Positions 10,131-20,600 of a stretch of 35,242 nucleotides of DNA are shown here, in pieces. The translations under genes and the position numbers were made by a program. This DNA is from Diplocarpon mali (taxonomy: Eukaryota; Ascomycota; Leotiomycetes; Helotiales; Drepanopezizaceae): NCBI GenBank assembly GCA_024741835.1, contig JAENRP010000418.1, positions 1 to 35,242 of the forward strand, read 5' to 3'. The notes below the pieces were generated by a model. That model was not told the DNA's origin. It ran no database searches and worked only from the letters and a program-made list of their open reading frames with translations. Within the stretch, counting starts at the first letter, position 1. Every line of letters starts with the position of its first letter.

Positions 10131-10445
10131 TATATTATATATAAGAGCACTAGCAATCTCGATTATTAGTGCTTTAATAGCACCTTTAGTATATATTACA
10201 TTTATTATATAGTATTAAGTAATAGCTGCTAATAGGCTAGCAGACCTTTCCTTACCTTTTAAAAGGCTATCGTATTAGCCTGCGCCTATAGCGCTTTTAG
10301 GGAGGAGGTAGCACTATTACTTAATATAGTAAAGGGTGCGCTTTAAAGCTTCTATAGTATATCTTATTAAGTCTTATTAAGTTTTAGGCTAATTTTAAAA
10401 GATAAAAGCGATTGGACCTTAGTATTAAGAGGGCCTGCTACTTTT

Positions 10446-10754
10446 ATAAGTAGTAGTACTACTGCCTCCCCTGCTTTTAGTATACTATTTTTATTCGCTC
10501 TTAGCCCCTTTAAGTTAGACCCGTTCGCTCTTACTATCGCCGCCGCCGCTCCTATCCCCTTCGCCTCTGCTATTATAGCCGCTGCTATAATCTCTCCCTT
10601 TATCTCCTTAGCCCTTATCGCCGCTGCGCCTATCCTCGCCTCTGCTGCCTTTGCCCCTATCGCCTCTATCGTACCCTTTGCCTTTGCCCCTACTATTGCT
10701 AGTATATTCGCTAGCAGGCCTCTAGCCGAGGGAGTGCCTTTAGGCCTCTTTTAA
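10446..10754 (+). CDS. Ala-rich ORF antisense to pol in Copia-2a (function unknown)
   Basis: This 102-codon frame, antisense to the retrotransposon genes, has no internal stop. Its homologue in copy b (23656-23970) begins with ATG; here the start reads ATA, a RIP-type loss. N-terminal SSSTTAS, the segment SILFLFALSPF and the C-terminus IFASRPLA-GVP-GL are conserved. The middle differs with in-frame length changes and is rich in Ala, Pro, Ser and Ile. It resembles a signal-like or low-complexity hydrophobic protein but matches no family I recognise. The triplet-rich composition contains few stop codons in any frame, so openness alone is weak evidence; the conserved ends are the stronger argument. 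Confidence 0.4.
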   Translation: MSSSTTASPAFSILFLFALSPFKLDPFALTIAAAAPIPFASAIIAAAIISPFISLALIAAAPILASAAFAPIASIVPFAFAPTIASIFASRPLAEGVPLGLF

Positions 10755-11029
10755 GAGGAGATCTATATAAAGCTTATAGCTATAGCTTCTTAGCTCTTGG
10801 CCTTAGCTAAGAGAATCTAAGAGAGGGTTGCGCCTTATAATAGCGGCTTAAGAATGTTACCTATTTTATATTTTTAAAAATAAGAGAGCTTTTGCAATAC
10901 GCTTTATAAAAGAAAACAAATAAATATAATTATAAGAGAGTAGGAGCTTATAAGTATAAGTCTTTTAATAATAAGTAATTACTTGCTAATAAGTATAAGT
11001 TGCTAAACGATTATTTAAAAGCTTTAAAG

Positions 11030-14000
11030 GTTTAATAAACGAATAAAGCTCTTAAACTTCTAATAGTTTAGGTTCTTAATAAGCCTATCTATATATATCT
11101 CTTTAATAGAGAGGTAGATTATTTAAAAGCTTCCTTTTTAATACTTTTAGCAGATCTATATATTACTGATTTCGATATATTAAAGGCTTATTTTAATCTT
11201 CTTATTCTCTATAATAATTAGCCGAATCGTCTATTAGTTATTATAATATATATTCCATTTAAAAAGGGAGTTATACGAATCTCTTTAAAGAGGCGTTTTA
11301 TAGCTATTATCTCCTTTATAATAGAAACTATACTATAGAGTTCTGCTTTAATAGAAGAGAGTGTAATAGTTGCTTAGCGATTCGCTTTTTAAATAATCAG
11401 TCCTTTAAATAGAAAGAAGACGTATCTTTAAAAGGATTTGCAAGTCTTTTAATCATCTTTAAAAGAAGTATCTAAAGATGCAACCAATTAGTATTCCTTA
11501 GCCTTAAAGCTATAGGCAATTCTTAAGAAGCGCATACTATATAAGTATTAAAGCGTCTAATCTATAGCTAAGAGGTACTTAAAGCTTGGATTAGTTAAGA
11601 AGAAAGACAGTTGAAAGACTATAAATGCAATATCTAAGCGTATTATAATTGCTATATAAAGAATAGAGCCTATTTTTTCTTAATACTCCTTTACCTTTTC
11701 TAAGGAAGCTTACCTTAAGTTCTTAATAAACTCCTTCTTTAATAGTAGAGTACTAAGCACTCTCCTTATATTAACTCCGAACTTTTAAGCGATCTTCTTA
11801 ATATAGGTATTATAAACTAAGGAGATCCTTTTTATCTTTTTATTTTGAATAATCCTTACTTTAAAGAATTAAGAGATATTTCCTATAACTATAAGCTTAT
11901 ATACCCTCTTTAAGTCTTTAATCAAATGAGTCGCCTAATCTAAGTTAAAAGCCTTATATAATACTTAAATATTATTAATATAAAATGCTATAAAGACTAT
12001 ATAATCCTTTATTATAAAAATATAAGGCTCCTTACCTAATGGCTTAAGTTAAAGGCCTTTAAGCGTTTCTGCGAAGTTCTTATACTATAGTACTAAAGAG
12101 TCTTTCAGCCTATAGAGCGCGCAGTCCAGTTCTATTACTATACTAAGGCGCTTAAAGCTATTTAATAGGAAGCATATAACTAAAGCACTCCTTAAGTCTT
12201 TAAAAGCGTTAATAAACACATTAATAATATCAAACTACTTTACTTTTATATTAAAGTATATAATAAGTGCTATTAGTACTTTAAAAGACCTTACTATAAG
12301 TATAGCTGCGTAAGTTAAGAAAATTAAAGCTTTATCTTAAAGATCCCCTTATATAATTAGCTATAATCGGCACTTTAGAAGCTTATTAAAGCTATTAACC
12401 TTATAAGTAAAAACCCATTTTAATAGTATTAGCAAAGGCTTTAAGTAGTCCTTTTATATAATTCTCTAGCAACTTTGAGATTCTAGATTCTTAATCTCTT
12501 AGCGCTCTCTTTCCTTAAATTATTTACTAAAAGGGTGCTTCTCTAAGTCTAGCCATCCTTTCGAAGGCTTTAGTAAAAAGCCTTAGTACTATAAGTAGTT
12601 AAAAGACTACGCTTTATCCTTTACTTAACTATTAACTGCAGCTTTAATAACTATATAAACTATTAAATAGTCCTTCCTATCCTCTCTTATCTATTCGTTT
12701 GCTTAAAAGGTTAATATAAACTCTTATATATATAAAGAGTAAGGTAAATTAATATTACTTTAAAAAAATATATACTTTAAAGTAATAGCGTATACTTTTA
12801 AAGTCTCCTATTACTTAATACTTAAGTGTCTTATCCTCTTTTACTTAAGAAGAGGGAATTCCTCTTTATGCTTTTCTCTATAGGTCTCCTCCTTTATTTT
12901 TATTATTACTAAAGGTTCCTTTAAGAGTCTAAGTAGCTTTATCTCTTAAGCTTATAGTCTTTAAGCTAGTATTATAACTTAAGGTATTATATTATTAAGG
13001 CTTACTCCTTTTATTAGATCGCTTTTTATAAAACTATTAAAGCTTCTCCCAGATCTTAGTAGTAGTACCTTTAGCCTTTTACTAAAGTTTACTAAAGCTT
13101 ACCTTTATAATTAAAGACTTTATCTTAAAGCCCTTAAGCTATCTCTATTCTTATATAAAATAGTAGCTAAAGATCTGCCAATCGCCTTATAGAACTTATC
13201 TTTAAAGACTCCTTTAGAGTTATCTATAGTTCCTTCTTTAATAGGGCCTTTATAAGGAATTATCACCCTTAAGCTCTAATTGCCATTTGCCTTCTTAAAG
13301 ACTAGCGAAATGGCTTTTAGTTCGCTTGCTTTTACCCTTAAGTTTCTAAGCAAGTCTCTTAAAGAATTTGGATTTAAGTTAAGGCCTTTTATATTATTAG
13401 TTAAAGGCTATAGAATAGCGTCGGTCTATAATATAGGCTCTTCTTATATAGTAGCTTCTTTTATAGCAATTGCATTCGGCCTTATAATAAGCTCCAATTC
13501 TTCGAAAATGCTTTCGAACTTAGCGTTCTAAGCTCCTTCTCCCTTTTTAATCAATTAGAAGGTCGTCTTAAGTTCCTAGCGCAATATAAGGTTTGCGCGC
13601 TTAACTTTTGGACTATAAAAAAGAGACTTATCGAATTCGATATTATAAGTTATTATTACTTATTAGAATATAAGAACCTAAATTCTATAAATATTAAAGG
13701 TAATATATTTAATTAAGTAACTTAAGTACCTTTATAATTCAATTTTAAAGGTTCGGCGGTCCCTCCCCGCCTCCTTCTTTCTAATTAAAGGGTATACGCA
13801 AGCGTTATATATATAAACGCGACTTTAATTAGGCTTTAAGCTTATTATCATCTACTTAATAAGCAGCAGCTTATAAAATCGAAAATACTACTTAAACTAA
13901 TTATAAAAAGCCTCACTTAATAAGATTATCTTCTTCCTAGCAAGTAAAGAGATATTATAAAGGTATATAGCAGCCTTTATAACCTTTAGCCAAAGGCTTG

Positions 14001-16713
14001 CTAAAAGCCTAGCATAGATCCTCATTTTAATAGAGCGTTTAATTAACTCCCTTTCTATTTACTCTACGCCTCTATTAAGTTAGTATATATAAGTAAGAGT
14101 AAGCTCTAAATCAATTTCCTCCTCTTTTACCTATTTCTAGTACTTTATAAGAGAGTCTTCTTTTAAAGAGATTATTAAAGTATTATTATTTTGCCTAATC
14201 TTACAAATAGAAAGCCTATATTAGCGTTTTATTTATACTTTAAAGGCATAAAGGACCTTTATAATTATATCTCCTTCCTTTGATCTTAATAGGAACGTCT
14301 AAAGTATACTACTATACTTATCCTTAATTAAAAGAACTTATAAGTAACTATTATATAAGTTATTTAAAAAGTTAAAAAGATCCTAGGAGATCTTAAAGAA
14401 GGGCCTTAAAGATCGGTTCTTAAAGGTAGTATAAGAAATAACTTGCTTAGCAGATGCTACTGCGCATATAGAGCACTCTAGCCTTTATATTCCCTTGATC
14501 TTTACTCTCTTAGCGTACTTGACTAGCGCTTAAAGAGCCTTTATACCTAAGTGGCTAGCGCAAAGGTACTAAGTATACGTATTATTATCCTATACCCTAA
14601 TAGGCGTATAGCTAGACTAGAACCTATTATAAAGTATTATCTTAGCTATAGGAAACGCTATTAAGGTAAAGAAGTTATATTAAAGTATATTTAAAAGATC
14701 TAAATAGTTAATAAGCTTATATTTAAAGAAAATAAGATTATAATAATACTTTAATTAAGCTTGCTTTATAAAATCTCTAATACTCTTAAAGCGCAAAGTA
14801 AAGTCTACCCTAGAGTATTAAAAACCCTTATCTATAAGGAGCCTCTTTAAGATAATATTAATAGTAAACTCCTTTATAATAGTAATATTGCAAAGCGTTA
14901 TCCTTATAAGAGAGCTATTATACTATAAAAGAGAGTCTGCTATATATCTATTACCTCTTTTAATAATTAGGAGTCTTAAGGTACTTATTTTAATATATTA
15001 ATATAAGTCGCCAGAAGGCTTAAAGGTACTTATAATAAGTAAATCCTTCGAATTAATAATATAAATAGCCGCGCAATTGTTAAAGAGCGTACTTAAGGAA
15101 AGCGGGTAGCGTTTTAGCTTAAAGAGGTAGTAGATATTAAACAATTCTTTAAAAGTATTAAAGGTAGAAGGATCTATTATTATAAAGACTAGTAAGTTCT
15201 CCCTTTTGCTTAAACTATCCTCTTTAAAGGCTAAAGCCTTTCTTTTAAATTTATCAATTACTATTACTATAATATTATTCTCCTTAAGCTATACTTAAAG
15301 ACCCTTGAACTAGTCTCTTATATTTAACGCCTTTTATATTTATAGGACCTCCTCTTGCAAGGGGAGAACCTTTATATTTTCCTTACGCCTATTTATAGTA
15401 TATAATAGTTTCCGATAGTCCTAGGGCTTTTAATAGTAGTTTTTAAAGCCTTAATAAAGGCACTTAGGCCTAATCTCCCTTTTAAAGCTTATAAAGCGAT
15501 TTCGGAAGCTGCTCGCTAAAGCCTGCGAAGGGGTTTCGATATCTAAGAGAGACTTTTAAGTAGTAAAAACTGCTAATCCTTTATTATCAATTGCTCTATT
15601 AGATTTAATACCTATTAGGGCGCGGCTTAGCTGCATTAGGTCGTGCTTACATAGGGTTCCTATCTATATATTAGTGATTATTTCCTCCTTTAAGCGAGTC
15701 GCCTAACTCAGATTGATCTTTACTATAACTAAATCTAAAAAGTCAATTACTCCTAGTCTCCCTTTAATCTTAAGAAGACTGTATTATTCTATTAAGCAAT
15801 ACGCCTCTTGCTACTCCCAGATTTACTACTAAGTATTAGTTCTCTTAGTCTTACCTTAGTATAGTATATCGCAGTACTAGAGCCTTATCTAAGACTAAAT
15901 AGCTTTATTAGAAGGCGTAATATCATACTTTAAAATAGATACTAGGCCTTAGAGTAAGAGTTGCTAATTTACTAAATTAGTATATAGGTTATTAATAGTA
16001 GTTCCACTTATAAGAGTATCTTTATTAGGTATTAAAGAGAAGAGCTTCTTAGCTTGGATTTATGCTTAAGCTATCGTAAAAGCTAAAAGCGTTCTATTAA
16101 CAGTCTTAGAGACCTATTCTAATAGTAGTTTATAGTATTTATATTAGGTCTTTTAAGTCTCCTTGCGCATAAGGTACTCCTTTATTAGAATTTTATATTC
16201 GTCTTTAATATCTTTATAAAAAGCCTATAGAAGAGGAGCTTTTAATAGATCTCCTAAGGGAAAGTAGGTATAAATCTATTCAAATAGAGTCGCTATATAC
16301 TCTTTATATAACCTTGCGTATACTATATAAAGGTTAGCTATTTTAAGTTCTTTAAGCTCTTATATAAAAGGAGCTTAAGGCTCAATCTTTATAATTGACT
16401 TAAATAGGAGTCTTAGATTGGTAAAAATAGTAATATTATAAAGCTTAGTAAAGAATATATATTTACTAAACCACTTTACCTAAGAGGCAGAGGTATTAAA
16501 GCAAGGCTTAAAGATACTTAAAGAGTTAGATATATTAAATAGAGTCTAGTGAAAAAAGGTTAGGTATATAAATGGAGTTTGCAAATAAGGTTTAATTAAA
16601 AAATAGAGATTTATTAATTGAAAATAAAGGTCTTTTAAGTTATTATAAGTATTCGAAAAGTCGGTTAAGAGCTTAAAGGGCCCTTTAGCTGATTGTATAT
16701 AAAGAGAAAGCAT
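11030..16713 (-). pseudogene. Copia-2a gag-pol (RIP-degraded)
   Basis: The start ATG is preserved at 16713-16711 and opens MLSLYIQ, as in copy c at 26607. In order on the minus strand: gag; protease motif NNCAAIYIIN at about 15075; integrase (about 14600-13980); a linker; RT with FYINNI at 11968-11985 (from a YVDD box); and RNase H with a TRRS-like start near 11430, ending near 11030. The parts match copy b through most of its length. Stops are nearly all TAA/TAG at expected Gln/Trp codons. The start was chosen because it is the first ATG after the primer-binding site and is shared with copy c. Confidence 0.85.
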
Positions 16714-16719
16714 ATTAAA

Positions 16720-16739
16720 GTGCTTATAGGGCTTATAAC
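16720..16739 (-). other. primer-binding site of Copia-2a
   Basis: On the minus strand GTTATAAGCCCTATAAGCAC directly follows the 5' LTR. It corresponds to the better-preserved site at 26581 and to the complement of the initiator tRNA-Met anticodon arm, with RIP-type changes. Confidence 0.65.
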
Positions 16740-16936
16740 TATAGTATAGTTAGCTAAAGGGCCTTTATTAGGTCGCTTAAGAGGCTTGCAAAAGTAGGAG
16801 AAGATGATTGATTATATTATTCTCTAGTATATATATAATAAAGAGACTTTGGAAAGAAAAGGGAGAGTCTATAACTTAGCAGAATCATATAAAGGGTCTT
16901 TAGAATAAGTGGAGACTCCGCCCATTCTGCACGACA
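16740..16936 (-). repeat. Copia-2a 5' LTR
   Basis: 197 bp, partner of 9337-9533. The right end on the plus strand, CCCATTCTGCACGACA, is intact, so on the minus strand the LTR begins TGTCGTGCAGAATGGG as in copy c. It is followed at once by the CCTAC duplication. Confidence 0.92.
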
Positions 16937-16941
16937 CCTAC
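16937..16941. repeat. target-site duplication CCTAC, right
   Basis: This is identical to 9332-9336 and restores continuity of the gypsy sequence across the Copia-2a insertion. Confidence 0.85.
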
Positions 16942-17474
16942 CCTTTTGAAAATCGATTCGCAATTGTTTCGACTTTCTATAGAATTAGGATCCTAGAGAT
17001 CTTTTAAATAAACTAAAAGCTTTAGTATAGCTTATTAATTAGTATAATTGAGGAACGCTTTCACTAGCCGGATTTTCTTAACTACTCCTTTTATAGATGT
17101 GCTATAAGCAGAAGTTAGGAGAGCACTATGCTATTAGAACCCTTTTTCTATAAAACCCCTTTTTAACTGAATTATAACTGAAACTAAAATCGGAAAAATG
17201 AATTCCTTACTTACCAGAAGTTAGCAAATATAGAATATACCTAGTTCGTTCGGGAAAGTAGCTTCTATAGGGAGTACCCTTACCCTAGCCCTTAGGGCCG
17301 GACCTTCTTCTGCCGCTAAGGGCAAGAGATAATAACGCTATAACTAAGCTAATTAAGATAATTAAGACTTTTCGAACCCGAACGTCTTATAAAGAATAGT
17401 CTTAGGTTTAAAGGAATCCTTATAACGCTAAGATCAATCTAATCGATAATTGCAAAGCGAGATTAATAGGATTG
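16942..17474. other. spacer between the two inverted Copia-2 copies (less mutated)
   Basis: Its first 25 or so bases continue the gypsy LTR or leader. The rest has no partner in the window. It keeps many CA and TG dinucleotides (for example GATGTGCTATAAGCAGAAG), unlike its surroundings, and has GC-richer parts. A perfect 8-bp inverted repeat, GCCCTTAG/CTAAGGGC, lies at 17288-17295 and 17316-17323. No ORF of note. It may be gypsy leader or single-copy host DNA that escaped RIP because it is not repeated. Confidence 0.5.
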
Positions 17475-17670
17475 TGTTATGCAGAATGGGCGGAGTCTCC
17501 ACTTATTCTAAAGACCCTCTATATAACTCTACTAAGTCATAGACTCTCCCTTTTCTTTCCGAAGTCTCCTTACTATATATATACTAGATAATAATATAAT
17601 CATTATCTTCCTTTACTTTTATAAGCCTCTTAAGCGACCTAATGAAAGCCCTCCAGCCGACTATACTATA
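17475..17670 (+). repeat. Copia-2b 5' LTR
   Basis: It begins TGTTATGCAGAATGGGCGG and ends ACTATACTATA. It is one base shorter than the 197-bp partners. The TATA-like run TATATATAC at about 17573-17582 is shared by all copies and could be the promoter. Confidence 0.9.
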
Positions 17671-17690
17671 GTTATAAGCCTTATAAGTAC
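17671..17690 (+). other. primer-binding site of Copia-2b
   Basis: GTTATAAGCCTTATAAGTAC is the mutated form of the site at 26581-26600. Confidence 0.6.
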
Positions 17691-17696
17691 TTTAAT

Positions 17697-20600
17697 ATAC
17701 TTTCTCTTTATATATAATTAGCTAAAGGGCCCTTTGAGCTCTTAACCGACTTTTCGAGTATTTATAATAATTTAAAGGACTTTTATTTTTAATTAATAAA
17801 TTTCAATTTTCCGATCGAACCTTATTTGCAAACTCTATTTATATACCTAACCTTTTTTCACTAGACTTTATTTAATATATCTAATGCTTTAAGTATCTTT
17901 AAGCCTTGCTTTAATACCTTTGCCTTTTAAGTAAAGTGGTTTAGTAAATATATATTCTTTACTAAGCTTTATAATATTACCATTTTTACTAATCTGAGAC
18001 TCCTATTTAAGTCAATTATAAAGACTAAGCCTTAAGCTCCCTTTATATAAGAGCTTAAGGAATTAGAAACGGCCAACCTTTGCATAGTATACGCAAGATT
18101 ATATAAAGAGTATATAGCTTCTTTAGCTAAATAGATTTACGCCTACTTTCCTTTAAAAGATCTATTAAAAGCTCCTCTTTTATAGGCTTTTTATAAAGAT
18201 ATTAAGGATAAATATAAAATCCTAATAAAGGAGCACCTTATATATAAGGAGACTTAGAAGACCTAATATAAATATTATAAACTACTATTAGAATAGGTCT
18301 CTAAGACCGTCGATAGAACGCTTTTAGCTTTTACAATAGCTTAAGCTTAAATCCAAGCTAAAAAGCTCTCCTCTTTAATACCTAATAGAGATACTCTTAT
18401 AAGTGGAACTACTACTAACGACCTATATACTAATTTAATAAACTAGCAACTCTTACTCTAAGGCCTAGTATCTATTTTAAAGTGTGATATTGCGCCTTCC
18501 GATAAGGCTATTTAGTCTTAAACAAGGCTTTAGTACTATAATATACTATACTAAGGTAAGATTAAAAGAACTAATACTTAGCAATAGATCTAGGAGTAGT
18601 AGGAGGTATACCGCTTAATAGAGTAATATAGTCTTCTTAAGATTAAAGGGAGATTAGAAGTAATTGACTTTTTAAACTTAATTATAATAAAGATTAATCT
18701 AAGTTAGGCGATCCGCTTAAAGGAGGAAATAATTATTAATAAGCAAATGGGAACCTTATATAAGTATAACCTAATATAGCTAAGCTGCGCCTTAATAGGC
18801 ATTGAATCTAATAGAGCAATTGATAATAAAGGGCTAGCAGTTTTTACTACTTAAGAGTCTCTCTTAAATGCCGAAACCCCTTTGCAAGCTTTAGTAAGTA
18901 GTTCTTAAAATCGCTTTATAAGCTTTAAAAGGGAGATTAGGCCTAAGTGCCCTTATAAAGGCTCTACTAATTACTATTAAAAGCCCTAGGACTATCGGAA
19001 ACTATTATATACTATAGATAGGCGTAAGGAAAATATAAAGGTTCTCCCTTTGCAAAAGGAGGTCTTATAAATACAAAAGGCATTAAATGCAAAAGATTAG
19101 TTTAAGAGTCTTTAAGCATAGCTTAAGGAGAATAATATTATAATAATAGCAATTGATAAATTTAAAGGAAAGGCTTTAGCTTTTAAAAAGGATAGTTTAA
19201 GTAAAAGGAAGAACTTACTAGTCTTTATAATAATAGATCCCTTTGCCTTTAATACTTTTAAAGAATCATTTAACATCTACTACCTCTTTAAGTTAAAATG
19301 CTACCTACTTTCCTTAAGTATACTCTTTAATAATTGCGCAGCTACTTATATTATTAATTTAAAGGATTTACTTATCGCAGGCACCTTTAAGCCTTTTAGC
19401 AACTTATAATAATATATTAAAGTAAGTACCTTAAGACTCTTAATTATTAAAAAAGGTAATAGATATATAGCAGACTCTCTTTTATAACATAATAGCTCTC
19501 TTATAAGAATAATACTATACAATATTGCTATTATAAAGGAGTTTACTATTAATATTATCTTAAAGAGGCTCCTTGCAGATAAGGGTTTTTAATACTCTAA
19601 GGTAGACCTTACTTTACGCTTTAAGAGTATCGCAGATTTTATAAAGTAAGCTTAATTAAAGTATTACTATAATCTTATTTTCTTTAAATATAAGCCTATT
19701 AACTATTTAGATCTTTTAAATATACTTTAATATAACTTCTCTACTTTAATAGCGTTTTCTATAATTAAGACAACGCTTTATAATAGGTTCTAGTCTAGCT
19801 ATACGCCTACTAAGGTATAGGATAATAACATATATATATAGTACCTTTGCGCTAGCCACTTAAGCGCAAAGGCTCTTTAAGTGCTAATCAAGTACGCTAA
19901 AGGAGTAAAGATCAAAGGAATACAAAGGCTAAAGTGCCTTATATATATAATAGCGTCTGCTAAGTAAATTATCTCTTATACTACCTTTAAGAACCGATCT
20001 TCGAAGCCCTTCTTTAAAATCTCTTAAGATCTCTTTAACTTTTTAAACAACTTATATAATAGTTGCTTATAAGTTCTTTTAATTAAGGATAAGTATAGTA
20101 GTATACTTTAAATATTCTTATTAAGATCAAAGGGCAAAGATATAATTATAAAGGTCCTTTAGGCCTTTAAAGTATAAGTGAAACGCTAATATAGGCTTTC
20201 TATTTATAAGATTAAGTAAGATAATAATACTTTAGTAATCTCCTTAAGGGAAGACTCTTTTATAAAGTACTAAAGATAGGTAAAAGAGGAGGGAATCAAT
20301 TTAAAGCTTACTCCTACTTATATATATTAACCTAATAGAGGCATAGAGCAAGTAAGAAGGGAGTTGATTAAACGCTCTATTAAAATAAGGATCTACGCCA
20401 GGCTTTTAGCAAGCCTTTAGCCAAAGGTTATAAAGGCTACTATATACTTTTATAATATCTCCCTACTTATTAAGAAGAAGATGATCTTATTAAGCGAGGC
20501 TTTTTATAATTAATTTAAGTAGTATTTTCAATTCTATAAGCTATTACTTATTAAGCAGATAATAGCAAGCTTAAAGCCTAACTAAAGTCGCATTTATATA

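Larger units (their letters stand above)
9534..11030 (-). other. Copia-2a long 3' tail without sense coding
   Basis: About 1.5 kb separates the pol end from the 3' LTR; copia elements usually have very little here. It is colinear with 23400-24871 of copy b. It holds two GC-rich, alanine-codon islands (about 9895-10110 and 10446-10754) in otherwise AT-rich DNA, plus an AT-rich segment with CTAGCGC motifs. No sense-strand protein was recognised. Confidence 0.6.
9337..16936 (-). mobile_element. Copia-2 copy a: full-length Ty1/copia element
   Basis: A 7.6-kb minus-strand element with 197-bp LTRs (9337-9533, 16740-16936), a CCTAC target-site duplication, a primer-binding site at 16720-16739 and a gag-pol frame from 16713 down to about 11030. 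Between pol and the 3' LTR lies an unusual 1.5-kb tail with GC-rich Ala-coding stretches antisense to pol. It is the same family as 17475-25068 and as 26384-29291. It is inserted right at the end of the recognisable gypsy LTR homology. Confidence 0.92.

Noticed and set aside
13280..13531. 83-codon plus-strand ORF, with a homologue at 20879-21088 minus
   Set aside because: Both are antisense to the integrase-RT linker of Copia-2 pol, where the sense frame is itself mostly open. The similarity follows from the sense protein.
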